Below are positions 31,929 through 38,815 of a stretch of 44,777 nt of DNA, one piece after another. The DNA is taken from the IMG/VR virus record IMGVR_UViG_3300031576_000104, positions 1-44,777 of that record. One strand, given 5' to 3'. The translations under genes and the position numbers were made by a program. Each line of letters opens with the position of its first letter. The stretch's first letter is position 1. Under the pieces are notes generated by a model. The model was not told the origin of the DNA, ran no database searches, and worked only from the letters and a program-made list of their open reading frames with translations. Source of the DNA: a virus.

Positions 31929-32233
31929 CGGTGCCTCCACGGCGGGGGGTCGGGGTCTGGGTCGGCCAGTCGATCGAACGCGCGGAGCCGGTCGCGCTCG
32001 ATCGCCGCGGCGCGCTGGTGCGCCTGCGCGGCGGCGAGCTGGGCCTTCATGCCGGCCTCGTTGATCGCCGGCACCTTGGGCACCCAGCGCAGCTCGACAG
32101 GGCCTGCCGCCCAGGACAGGAACAACGGGATGTCGGGCGAGGGCCAGGGCCGGCGCCACCACCAGCGGGCGCGCCAGCCCATGCGCCAGGCCAGGACCTG
32201 CCAGGTGCCCGTGGGCCGTGCCCAACTTCTCAT
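31925..32233 (-). CDS. Trp-rich small membrane-active protein candidate (102 aa)
   Basis: The first 45 residues hold many Trp and Arg residues (WRARWWWRRPWPSPDIPLFL at about 20-39), like an amphipathic membrane-binding segment. A charged helix rich in Ala/Arg/Gln (about 60-85) and a Pro/Asp-rich end follow. It overlaps the repressor-like gene upstream and the two-span membrane protein downstream (ATGA each side). It may act with that membrane protein. Confidence 0.55.
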   Translation of the reverse strand: MRSWARPTGTWQVLAWRMGWRARWWWRRPWPSPDIPLFLSWAAGPVELRWVPKVPAINEAGMKAQLAAAQAHQRAAAIERDRLRAFDRLADPDPDPPPWRHR

Positions 32234-32601
32234 GGGACCCCCCCTTGGGCGGCAGACGGCTGATCGTGGCCTCCTGGGGCAGAGAGGGACTGTGGCGTGC
32301 GCCCTGGGGGCCGGGGCCCGCCCTTGCCTGGCAGCCACTCTAGCCTGACCTGGAGGCCGAGCCGGGCGAGCGGTTCGTGGAACCCCCGGAGCCGGCGCCT
32401 GATCGCCGGCCACAGGAGCCGCGGCAGGTTGATGTCGAGCGCGACGGCGAGCCGGCGCAGCGTCCGCACGTGCGCGCCTGTGCGACCCTGCTCCAGCCGG
32501 GTCACGTAGCTGGGGCTCACCCGCGCGCGCCGCGCGAGGCCGCGCAGCGAGAGGCCGCGGGCTTCGCGTTCCCAGCGAACGAGCTGCCCGAGCGTCGGCA
32601 T
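32230..32601 (-). CDS. XRE-family transcriptional regulator (123 aa)
   Basis: A helix-turn-helix of the Cro/C1 (XRE) type fills residues 4-60: LVRWEREARGLSLRGLARRA, then RVSPSYVTRLEQGRTGAHV, then a closing helix with LRRLAVALDI. The C-terminal half is Arg/Pro-rich without a LexA-like peptidase site, so it is not a self-cleaving repressor. It is the only recognisable DNA-binding regulator in the genome and a candidate for the palindrome at 844-865. It overlaps both neighbours. Confidence 0.85.
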   Translation of the reverse strand: MPTLGQLVRWEREARGLSLRGLARRARVSPSYVTRLEQGRTGAHVRTLRRLAVALDINLPRLLWPAIRRRLRGFHEPLARLGLQVRLEWLPGKGGPRPPGRTPQSLSAPGGHDQPSAAQGGVP

Positions 32602-32867
32602 CAGCGGGGTTTGAGCGTCGTGTGCGCCCGCAGCATCGTCCGGCAGTCGGGCCGCCCGCAGGTCTTACGAAACTCGCGCTTGGTGCGGCGCACGCCCTTC
32701 CCGTGGGAGCGACCACGCGCGGCGCCCCGACGGTACTCCAGGGTGTAGAGCTGCTGCGGGGCGCCGCAGATCGGACAACGGGGGGCGACGATCACCCGCC
32801 CGTTGGGCAGCAGGTAGCTGTCCTCGTTCTCAAAGCGTCGGGCCGGCTTGGCTCGCCTAGAAGGCAT
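32601..32867 (-). CDS. Small zinc-finger protein (88 aa)
   Basis: CPIC (about residues 31-34) and CGRPDC (about 70-75) form a four-Cys zinc site around a very basic loop (RRGAARGRSHGKGVRRTKRE). It starts at ATG 32867 and overlaps the HNH gene's 3' end and the regulator's start. A DNA- or RNA-binding role is likely; no named family recognised. Confidence 0.65.
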   Translation of the reverse strand: MPSRRAKPARRFENEDSYLLPNGRVIVAPRCPICGAPQQLYTLEYRRGAARGRSHGKGVRRTKREFRKTCGRPDCRTMLRAHTTLKPR

Positions 32868-33309
32868 ACGTCGGGTCCTCGCGTCGGTAGTTGCGCCAGT
32901 ACGTCCTGGCCATGCGGCGCAGGTTGATCTTGTACTTCCGCTGGAAGCTTCCAATGCCCATCTGGTGCAGCTCGCGGTGGTGCGCGTGATCCATCGGGAC
33001 CAAGTTCTCGACGTCGCCGTGCCGCCGCCGGCCGCCGACGTGGACGCACTCCGAGCCGCAGGGGATCGGGACGCCGTGTTTCGTTTCGCAGCACACGCCG
33101 CAGGGGTGCGAGCGAATCCAGCCCCGGTAGTCTTCCAGCACGAGCGCCGGGGCTGGCTTCGGGGCGACATAGATCGTGTCGTTCGCCATCACCGCGGCGA
33201 TGTTGCGCGGTAGGTACGCCGTTTGCGCGACCCGCTGCCCGCGCATCGCGGCCTTCACCTTCTTCGCGGTTTCGCGGTCCAAGTCCGACAACCGGATCGG
33301 GCGGCTCAT
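32857..33309 (-). CDS. HNH-type nuclease (150 aa)
   Basis: The Cys/His pattern is that of small phage nucleases of the DUF968/HNH type: C70 and C73/C74, C84, C88, H90, then H97, D108-H109, H111/H112 and H115 (in HVGGRRRHGDVENLVPMDHA). It would bind zinc and cut or nick DNA. The C-terminus is basic. Possible jobs are DNA processing before packaging, recombination or homing. It lies in the SSB operon, which favours replication or recombination. Confidence 0.75.
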   Translation of the reverse strand: MSRPIRLSDLDRETAKKVKAAMRGQRVAQTAYLPRNIAAVMANDTIYVAPKPAPALVLEDYRGWIRSHPCGVCCETKHGVPIPCGSECVHVGGRRRHGDVENLVPMDHAHHRELHQMGIGSFQRKYKINLRRMARTYWRNYRREDPTYAF

Positions 33310-33530
33310 AGGTCGGGCAGCGACAGGAAGTCCTCGAACGGCATCCGGTCGAACACGGCGAGCCGGAACACCTGCGCGCGTTGTTGGCACTCGGTCAGGC
33401 GGATGACTTCGGCTGCAAACTCCGAGGCGTACTCGCCCGCAATGACCAATCGTCCAGGCTGATTGCGGACTTCGACGATCTCGCCGAAGAAGGTGAACAC
33501 GCTGACCTCAGCAGGGGTTGGTGTGGTCAC
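33306..33530 (-). CDS. Hypothetical protein (74 aa)
   Basis: No family recognised. Alternating strands (SVFTFFGEIVEVRNQPGRLV) and a helix (AAEVIRLTECQQRAQVF) suggest a small alpha/beta fold. It starts at GTG 33530 with a weak ribosome binding site and overlaps the HNH gene downstream (ATGA-type). Function unknown. Confidence 0.6.
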   Translation of the reverse strand: MTTPTPAEVSVFTFFGEIVEVRNQPGRLVIAGEYASEFAAEVIRLTECQQRAQVFRLAVFDRMPFEDFLSLPDL

Positions 33531-33545
33531 GGTACGGGATCGGCT

Positions 33546-33761
33546 TCACGGGTTCGAGAAGACGGCGCGCAGCGCCGCACGCTTCGACTCAACGAGCAGC
33601 TGCTGTTCTGCCGCCACGATGTGCGTCGGCCGGCCCATGCTGAGGCAGTAGGCCGCGAGCTTGTTGCCGAGCGCCGAGAGCTTCGCGTCGGACAGCAGGG
33701 CGATCCGATCGTCTAGCTCATGCTGGAAGCTGCGGCATGGGCGCCTAGAACGGGAGCCCAT
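33546..33761 (-). CDS. Hypothetical small basic protein (71 aa)
   Basis: It begins at ATG 33761, 17 bases inside the end of the SSB-like gene, with GAGGA just upstream. A longer start at 33809 is possible but would overlap more. It has a basic N-terminus and then a helical body (LDDRIALLSDAKLSALGNKL). Translation is probably coupled to the SSB-like gene. Function unknown. Confidence 0.55.
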   Translation of the reverse strand: MGSRSRRPCRSFQHELDDRIALLSDAKLSALGNKLAAYCLSMGRPTHIVAAEQQLLVESKRAALRAVFSNP

Positions 33762-34602
33762 CGTCCTCGGTTTCCTCCCACGCCATCGCTTCACGTTCCA
33801 GCTCGTCATCAGTCTTGGCGAGGGAAGTGGCGCCCGCCGGTCGTGCCGCGGCAGCGGGTGCCGGTGCCGGGGCCGCAGCCGGCGTCGGTGGAGCCGTCGG
33901 CGCCGCGGGCTTGGGCGGCGCCTTCCGCACGAGCACCAGGTTCTCGCGCATCGACTGGATGAACAGGTTCGATGCCGTCTTGCCGAGGATGACCCCGTGT
34001 GTATCGGGGCTCCAGGCGTCGTGCCCAGGGACGTCGGCCACGACCTGGAGCGCAGTGTCGAAGCACAGGATCAGGTTGTCGCGAATCTGCTGGAACCGGC
34101 GCCGATGTGCCTGCTGCAACTGCTCCAGCGCCTTCGCCGCCTCGGCCGCGTTGCCGCTCTTGACCACCGCCGCGGCCGACTGCGTGGCCCCGTGCGCCGC
34201 CTGGGCGGCTGTCGGCGGGGCCGACGGGTTCACCTGCGTAGCCGGCGCCGCGCCGTTCGCCCACGTGATCGTCGTGCGCTTGCGGTTCCCGCCGATCTCC
34301 TCCTTGATGATCCGCACGGGCCGCGCGGGCGCCAGCACGGTATAGCGGGGGTTGTTGTACTTGTCGACCCCCGGCTCCTGGCGAATCAACCCGAGGTTGA
34401 TGCAGTCGAGCGCAAGCCCCGCGTTGACGTAGATGCGGCCCGCGCCGTGCGGGCCCCAGACGCCCGCGAGCCCGATCTGATCCGACCCCTGCTCCTTCTC
34501 GCCGGTGTCCTTGTTCGTGTACTCCTTGCCCGGCCAGTAGCTGACTTGGGTGAGCGTGCCCTCAATCGGGATGTTCGTCTGGAGCTTGACGGTGGCACTC
34601 AT
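33745..34602 (-). CDS. SSB-like single-stranded DNA-binding protein (285 aa)
   Basis: The N-terminal region (1-110) is beta-rich and could be an OB fold. A Pro/Ala/Gln linker and a helical part (150-215) follow. The last residues are acidic and end in DDGLPF, the tip bacterial SSBs use to recruit partner proteins (usual form DDDIPF). It is larger than a typical SSB (about 170 residues) and the OB fold is not certain. It would coat phage single-stranded DNA and recruit host enzymes. Confidence 0.65.
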   Translation of the reverse strand: MSATVKLQTNIPIEGTLTQVSYWPGKEYTNKDTGEKEQGSDQIGLAGVWGPHGAGRIYVNAGLALDCINLGLIRQEPGVDKYNNPRYTVLAPARPVRIIKEEIGGNRKRTTITWANGAAPATQVNPSAPPTAAQAAHGATQSAAAVVKSGNAAEAAKALEQLQQAHRRRFQQIRDNLILCFDTALQVVADVPGHDAWSPDTHGVILGKTASNLFIQSMRENLVLVRKAPPKPAAPTAPPTPAAAPAPAPAAAARPAGATSLAKTDDELEREAMAWEETEDDGLPF

Positions 34603-34603
34603 G

Positions 34604-35140
34604 TCAGTCCTCGCCCGTCAGCTCGGCGCTGCCGGTTGCCCGCAGGGCGGCGAGCCGCTCAGCTTCCTCGCGCTCGTGCCGTTCGCGCACGGCCTCGACG
34701 ACGCGCGACATGTCGCTGCGCCGGGGTGGCTCGGGCTCGGCCTGCGGCTGGGGCTGCGGCACCCACGGCCCCGCCCACGGATCGGGCGACGCCTGCCTCG
34801 TATCCGCCTCGACGAGTAGGCCGTTCAGGATGAAGCTCGCGACCTTCGCCTGATTCTCGGTCAGCTCCAGCTCGTGGCGCTTGTTCAGCACCTCCAGCTC
34901 GCGGTGCGGGAACGCATCGCCCGCGGCCTCCAGCGCCGCGGTCCAGCTGTAGGGCTTGCCGGTGTTTGGGTTCACCTGCTCGGTATCGACCAGCTCGCGC
35001 GCCATGCGCTTCTCAGCCTGGTCGTTGTCGAGCAGGAGCCGGCCGATCTCCAGGCGCAGGTTCGCCGCGCGCTCCAGCGCGAAGCGGTACTCGGTCAACG
35101 TCTGGGCCCAGCGGGTGGGCCAGGGGGTGGGGGCGGTCAT
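34604..35140 (-). CDS. Hypothetical helical protein (178 aa)
   Basis: It is a long charged helical region (15-115) with many Glu/Leu/Arg heptads, then a Pro/Gln-rich linker and a final charged helix. Two ATGs stand at 35146 and 35140; GGAGG fits the second (six-base spacing). It is first in the SSB operon, just after the promoter at 35167. A partner of the SSB-like protein is plausible by position only. Confidence 0.65.
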   Translation of the reverse strand: MTAPTPWPTRWAQTLTEYRFALERAANLRLEIGRLLLDNDQAEKRMARELVDTEQVNPNTGKPYSWTAALEAAGDAFPHRELEVLNKRHELELTENQAKVASFILNGLLVEADTRQASPDPWAGPWVPQPQPQAEPEPPRRSDMSRVVEAVRERHEREEAERLAALRATGSAELTGED

Positions 35141-35164
35141 CGTCATCCTCCAGAATGGGTGCCT

Positions 35165-35425
35165 CTAAGATAGCGCGGGGGTCCGAGTTGCGCCAGCCGG
35201 CTGGCAGCGTACGCAGACGAAGCCCGCTACGACCCAGACCGGGCCCCGGCCGCGGGTCTGGTGCAACTCGACCCAGCAGCGCCGCGCCATGCGCGGCCGC
35301 GCGACCTGCTCGCAGGAGCGGCAGGCCACGCTCTTGCCGTTGAGGGTCCGGGCCAGCTCCCAGCGGCCGGGCTCACTGAGCAGGATGTGCCGCAGCAGGC
35401 GGGGCGAGACGCGAAAACCGCGCAC
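35165..35425 (-). CDS. Small Cys-pair protein (86 aa)
   Basis: CRSC (about residues 35-38) and CVRC (about 70-73) make a split zinc ribbon with aromatic strands between (WVELHQ, VWVVAGFVCV). It starts at GTG 35425, overlapping the upstream stop. Its last codons contain a minus-strand -10 element that serves the next gene. Probable nucleic-acid-binding protein, family unknown. Confidence 0.65.
   Translation of the reverse strand: MRGFRVSPRLLRHILLSEPGRWELARTLNGKSVACRSCEQVARPRMARRCWVELHQTRGRGPVWVVAGFVCVRCQPAGATRTPALS
35167..35195 (-). promoter_or_regulatory. Minus-strand promoter for SSB operon
   Basis: TATCTT (complement of 35167-35172) is preceded by GGACCCCCGCGC, the shared phage context, with a poor -35 (TGGCGC, complement of 35190-35195). 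It is placed 27 bases before the start of the 178-residue gene at 35140, at the end of the upstream reading frame. Confidence 0.5.
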
Positions 35426-35712
35426 TAGTTCAGGCCCCGGAAGGCCGAGGCGTCGAGCAGCACCCCATCGGGCTTCCCGGTATCGAGCCGCAGGAACACG
35501 ACGAGCCGGAGCCCGAGCAGGGTCTCCAGGGGCTGGACCTGGTCCCTGATCGCGAGGGCGTGCAGCAGGCCGGCCCAGTGGACGGGCTGGAGGTGCAGGG
35601 TGGCTATGTCGCCCGCCCCGAGGCCGTGGCGCAGCCGCAGGTAGCCGCAGTCGCCCGCGTGATCCCTGGCGACCGCGATCACGATGCCGCTGCGGACGCG
35701 GTGCTCGGTCAC
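35425..35712 (-). CDS. Hypothetical protein (95 aa)
   Basis: It has short beta strands and two helices (VHWAGLLHALAIRDQVQPLE, about 41-60; LRLVVFLRLDTGKPDG), and looks like a small alpha/beta fold. I start at GTG 35712, just after the upstream gene; a longer frame exists but would overlap that gene fully. The stop overlaps the next GTG. No family recognised. Confidence 0.55.
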   Translation of the reverse strand: MTEHRVRSGIVIAVARDHAGDCGYLRLRHGLGAGDIATLHLQPVHWAGLLHALAIRDQVQPLETLLGLRLVVFLRLDTGKPDGVLLDASAFRGLN

Positions 35713-35713
35713 G

Positions 35714-35998
35714 TCAGGCGCTCTTGCGGGCGGCCCATCGGGCGAGCGCCTCGTCGCAGCAGTCCCGGCAGAGGTAGCACGGCTCCGTGTGGCCGTCCGC
35801 GTAGAAGATACTGGCGCCGTCGGTACCGCAGCTGGCGCACCGAGTGACCGGGACGTTGGAGTCGTAAACGACCGGGCGGCCGGCGTGCCGCGCGCGCCAA
35901 TCGTCCCAAGCCTCGACGACCGGCCGCGCGAGGATGATCGCCACGACGAAGCAGACGAAGGCGAAGGCAATCCCGAGGATCAGCTCGCCCGGATTCAT
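35714..35998 (-). CDS. Membrane-anchored zinc-ribbon protein (94 aa)
   Basis: Residues 5-25 form a single membrane helix (ELILGIAFAFVCFVVAIILA). The rest is soluble with CASC (54-57) and CYLC/CC (74-80), a four-Cys zinc site. It probably sits in the inner membrane with the ribbon inside the cell. ATG 35998 overlaps the stop of the tiny membrane peptide upstream. It could serve superinfection exclusion or anchor a complex; no family recognised. Confidence 0.65.
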   Translation of the reverse strand: MNPGELILGIAFAFVCFVVAIILARPVVEAWDDWRARHAGRPVVYDSNVPVTRCASCGTDGASIFYADGHTEPCYLCRDCCDEALARWAARKSA

Positions 35999-36072
35999 AG
36001 GCCCAGCAACGCGAGCCCGAGCACGAGCGCCCAGAAGAGCAACTCAGCCTTACGCTGCAGGGGACGGCGCAC
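35995..36072 (-). CDS. Tiny membrane peptide (25 aa)
   Basis: GTG 36072 is preceded by GGGAGG nine bases upstream. The peptide is basic at its start (MRRPLQRKAE) and then a single hydrophobic run (LLFWALVLGLALLGL). The stop overlaps the next gene's ATG. Such small membrane peptides are often missed; the overlap and ribosome binding site support it, but it overlaps the gene upstream by 23 bases. Confidence 0.45.
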   Translation of the reverse strand: MRRPLQRKAELLFWALVLGLALLGL

Positions 36073-36376
36073 GGTGCTCAGCCTCCCGGCGATCGGCCAG
36101 CGCGTTGGCCGCGTCCATCGTGAGCCCGCGCGCGATCGCCACGGGGAACCCGCCGAACCGCTCGCGCGTGCCCGGCGGGTAGGGTGGCTCGAAGGCGATC
36201 GAGTAGCGCAGGAAGGCGAGCGGCAGGTCGGCGCCCCAGTCGTAGACGACCCAGTGCGCGGCGTGCGGATCGCTCGCGAGGCGGGTCTGGTGATCGAGCA
36301 GTCGATCGGCCTCGGGACTCACGCCGGGAAGGTAGCTCGGGTAGCGGCCGCCCGGTGTGGGGGTGGGCGCGGTCAT
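36050..36376 (-). CDS. Hypothetical protein (108 aa)
   Basis: Aromatic and proline-rich in places (FEPPYPPGTRERFGGFPVAI, about 62-81), otherwise mixed. There is no metal motif or membrane helix. ATG 36376 overlaps the upstream stop (ATGA). Function unknown. Confidence 0.6.
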   Translation of the reverse strand: MTAPTPTPGGRYPSYLPGVSPEADRLLDHQTRLASDPHAAHWVVYDWGADLPLAFLRYSIAFEPPYPPGTRERFGGFPVAIARGLTMDAANALADRREAEHRAPSPAA

Positions 36377-36909
36377 GCGAGCGCCTTGAGCAGGGCTTCC
36401 TCGGCCTTGGCTGCGCCCTCGGTCGTGCGGCGGGCGTAACCCATGTCGATCTCGAAGCTCGACGCCTTAAGCGCGTCGTCGAGCGCATTGTCGGCCACCT
36501 CGGCGGCCTTCTGCGCGACCCGGTTGGCGTCGAGCAGCTCCTTGATCCGCGCGATCGCGGGGTCGCCGGCCTTGAAGAACCGCAGGCGGTGGTGTGTCAG
36601 GCTGAGCAGCTTGCCCGTGGCTAGCTTGAGCGAGACGTCGCCCGTATGCGCGTTCAGGCCGGCGAACGTGCCTTCGTACCAGGTCTCGCGGTGCGTGTGG
36701 CCGTAGCCGTCGCGGACGAGCACCACGGCCTCGAGATCGGCGGCGGCGGCGCGGCTGGAGAGCCGGCGCGAGTTGTCGATCTCCCGCTTCAGGGCGACGA
36801 GCGTCCGCGCCTCGCGCTTGTGGCTGTCGACGACGCCGTAGAAATCGCCGTCGGCGCCGACGTAGATCGCGACGCCCGCGTGGGTGGTGACCTTCGGATC
36901 GGTGGCCAT
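36373..36909 (-). CDS. Hypothetical protein (178 aa)
   Basis: The N-terminal part (about 10-65) is beta-rich with many charged turns. The middle has repeated strand/loop units and the C-terminal third is helical and acidic. It starts at ATG 36909, with GGAGA upstream, downstream of two strong hairpins that follow the DUF932 gene. Its place next to DUF932 suggests a linked job, but no family was recognised. Confidence 0.6.
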   Translation of the reverse strand: MATDPKVTTHAGVAIYVGADGDFYGVVDSHKREARTLVALKREIDNSRRLSSRAAAADLEAVVLVRDGYGHTHRETWYEGTFAGLNAHTGDVSLKLATGKLLSLTHHRLRFFKAGDPAIARIKELLDANRVAQKAAEVADNALDDALKASSFEIDMGYARRTTEGAAKAEEALLKALA

Positions 36910-36991
36910 ATGGGGTCTCCAGGTGGTGACGGGTTGGTTTAGCTCGGTCAGTCGCGCCACGAGCCGGTCGATGTTCGGGTTGCCTCGTCAG

Positions 36992-37058
36992 GCGGCGGGC
37001 ACCACCCGCCGCGACCGGCGGCGTTTGAGGGCCTTTTTCGGCCCTCAAACGCCTCCGG
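36992..37058 (-). terminator. Two tandem hairpins after DUF932 gene
   Basis: The first hairpin pairs 36992-36999 with 37005-37012 (8 bp, GC). The second pairs 37020-37033 with 37040-37053: a perfect 14-bp stem (GGCGTTTGAGGGCC arm) and 6-base loop, extended by four more pairs at 37015-37018/37055-37058. They lie just past the DUF932 stop and before the next gene, 83 bases upstream of its ATG. Likely terminator/attenuator or mRNA stabiliser. Confidence 0.6.
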
Positions 37059-37065
37059 TTTCGGC

Positions 37066-38151
37066 TCAGAACGTGATCTTCAGGATGCGGCCCGCGCCGC
37101 GGTCGATCTCCGTGCGCTGGTCGGCGTAGGGGATCGTCTGCGAGAAGCGGGTCAGGCCCTGGACGAAGCCCCAGACGGAGTTCGGGCTCCCGTCCTCGGT
37201 CGGCACCACCGCGTCGTAGCCGGCCGCGAGCACCTTCCGCGGCAGCCCGATGCGCTTGATGCCGAAGAGCTTGTCGAGCACGGCGTCCTTGTCGCCCGCG
37301 ATCACGAGCTGCTGGGCGGTGCGGATGCGCGCCTCGTCCTCAGAGGCCGCGCCGTTGACGTAGCTCGTGGCCTGGGCGATGAAGTTCGCGAACCGGCCGC
37401 GGACCCGCTCGCCCCGGTGCGCGAGGCGCAGCTCGTCCATATCCTCGGCCTCCCAGATGATATGATTCCCGCACTGGAAGCGGTAGAGGAACCGCATGAT
37501 CGCCAGCGAGCAGTCGCCCACCTCGGAGTTGGTGACGATGAACCCGCGCTTGAGCGGGTACTCCTGGCCGGCCTCGGCGATGTCCACGTCCTGGTAGCAT
37601 AGGAACGCAAACATGTCGTGATCGGAGGCGTAGAGGTCCGGCGTGTTGGACGTGGCCACGCCGTCGAGCACCAGGTCGGGCCGCGGCAGCGACGGCTTCC
37701 AGCCCGCGGCTTCGAGGTCGAGCAGCCGGTCGCACACCTCGTAGTTCCAGATGCGTTCGTAGACGTCGCCCGTGACGGCGCGCGCGACGAGGTTCTCATT
37801 CGAGTGAAAGAGCACCTTCGCGGTCGTGCGATCGGTGCGCTTGGCGAGCCCGTAGTTCAGGTTCTGGGCCGCGAGCGTCGCGGGGAGCGAGCGCAGGTAG
37901 GGGGTGGGCGCGCCGGCCCGCTCGGTGAGCTGGCCGAAGGCCCAATGCGACACGACGGCCAAGCGGCCGGCCTTGCCCGAGAGCAGCAGGTCCTTCTCTG
38001 AGGCCTCGACCCGCAGATCGGCCCACGGCGTCTCGGCCTCGGCTGCGTGCTGTGCGTAGTCGAAGCACTGGTCCCGCATGGACTGGACCGACGGGAACCG
38101 CTCGTCGGCGGGCCGGGTGGCCCACTGGTGCGCTACGCGGAAGATGTTCAC
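37066..38151 (-). CDS. DUF932 family protein (361 aa)
   Basis: The protein matches the DUF932 family common in phages and plasmids, of unknown biochemical role (linked by context to DNA replication or host takeover). Landmarks include HWAFGQLTERAGAPTPYLRS (near residue 75), a central region with FLCYQDVDI and KRGFIVTNSEVG, and a conserved-looking FLYRFQCGNHIIW. The length is typical. GTG 38151 has AAGGAG about six bases upstream. The gene has its own promoter (38230) and ends in strong hairpins, so it is probably an abundant early product. Confidence 0.8.
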   Translation of the reverse strand: MNIFRVAHQWATRPADERFPSVQSMRDQCFDYAQHAAEAETPWADLRVEASEKDLLLSGKAGRLAVVSHWAFGQLTERAGAPTPYLRSLPATLAAQNLNYGLAKRTDRTTAKVLFHSNENLVARAVTGDVYERIWNYEVCDRLLDLEAAGWKPSLPRPDLVLDGVATSNTPDLYASDHDMFAFLCYQDVDIAEAGQEYPLKRGFIVTNSEVGDCSLAIMRFLYRFQCGNHIIWEAEDMDELRLAHRGERVRGRFANFIAQATSYVNGAASEDEARIRTAQQLVIAGDKDAVLDKLFGIKRIGLPRKVLAAGYDAVVPTEDGSPNSVWGFVQGLTRFSQTIPYADQRTEIDRGAGRILKITF

Positions 38152-38229
38152 GGGGGAACTCCTTGACTGGTGGGGTCCGACGGTCGGCCGGTCGGCCGGA
38201 CGGTGGAGCCCCGATGGTGCAACGCCCCC

Positions 38230-38259
38230 AAGATAGCTCGGGGGCGCTGCGCCTGTCAA
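38230..38259 (-). promoter_or_regulatory. Sigma-70-type promoter for DUF932 gene
   Basis: A perfect TTGACA (complement of 38254-38259), 18-bp spacer and TATCTT (complement of 38230-38235), with the phage-typical CCCCCGAGC before the -10. It is the strongest promoter visible. The expected start is near 38223, giving a leader of about 70 bases before GTG 38151. Confidence 0.75.
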
Positions 38260-38274
38260 GGGGTGGGGGTCCGG

Positions 38275-38568
38275 TCAGGCGGCCGGAAGCACCCCGTGGC
38301 GCTTCCCGCGCCGCGCCCAGGCGAGCGCGTGCGGTGGGGCGTGGGCGGGCGAGAGCAACGAGCGCAGCGCCTTGAGGAGGCGCGGCCCGTGGACGCCCGA
38401 GCCCGGATAGCGTGCGGTCAAGAGATCGCGCAGCTCAGCCGCTTCCGTGGCCGTGGCCCGGAGCGTGATCTCGCCATCGCAGTTCCACCAGGCCCGCTCG
38501 GGGGCCAGGTCGTAGTCTGCGGGCGGGCGGTAGCGGGGCCCGGAGCGGGCGCCCTCGGGCCGGGTCAT
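38275..38568 (-). CDS. Hypothetical protein (97 aa)
   Basis: It looks like a small alpha/beta protein with strands (WNCDGEITLRATATEAAEL, about 27-45) and a basic C-terminus. ATG 38568 overlaps the upstream stop (ATGA). Its end lies just before the DUF932 promoter. Function unknown. Confidence 0.6.
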   Translation of the reverse strand: MTRPEGARSGPRYRPPADYDLAPERAWWNCDGEITLRATATEAAELRDLLTARYPGSGVHGPRLLKALRSLLSPAHAPPHALAWARRGKRHGVLPAA

Positions 38569-38711
38569 CGGTCCTCCAAGAGTTCGGGCTCGGCGTAGGG
38601 GGTGTTGCCGGGCTCCACGGGCCAGCCACAGAACGGGCAGGCATCTTCGTCGAGCGGCTCGATCCAGTCGGCGCAGTGGCCGCACCAGGTGGTCGGCGTC
38701 TCGTCGGGCAT
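38565..38711 (-). CDS. Zinc-ribbon miniprotein (48 aa)
   Basis: WCGHC (9-13) and CPFCGW (25-30) form a textbook two-knuckle zinc ribbon with acidic ends. GGAGG lies six bases before ATG 38711. It is the first gene after the promoter at 38737, so probably the first early product of the minus strand. Candidate regulator or host-interaction protein. Confidence 0.7.
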   Translation of the reverse strand: MPDETPTTWCGHCADWIEPLDEDACPFCGWPVEPGNTPYAEPELLEDR

Positions 38712-38736
38712 ACGGTCCTCCAGAGTGGGTGACCGT

Positions 38737-38765
38737 AACCTAGGGTGGGGGTCCGGGGCTGTCAA
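38737..38765 (-). promoter_or_regulatory. Sigma-70-type promoter of minus-strand early operon
   Basis: TTGACA (complement of 38760-38765), 17-bp spacer holding GGACCCCC, and TAGGTT (complement of 38737-38742). It is 26 bases before the ATG at 38711 and divergent from the plus-strand promoter at 38782. Confidence 0.7.
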
Positions 38766-38781
38766 GGGTGGGGGTCCAGAC

Positions 38782-38809
38782 TTGCGCGGGGCCATTTGGG
38801 GCCTATCTT
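38782..38809 (+). promoter_or_regulatory. Plus-strand promoter of right-arm operon
   Basis: TTGCGC (38782-38787), 16-bp spacer and TATCTT (38804-38809), the same -10 as the minus-strand promoters. It is placed back to back with the promoter at 38737, sixteen bases apart. It would drive the long run of small genes from 39248 on through the genome ends to 243. Confidence 0.6.
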
Positions 38810-38815
38810 GGGCCC

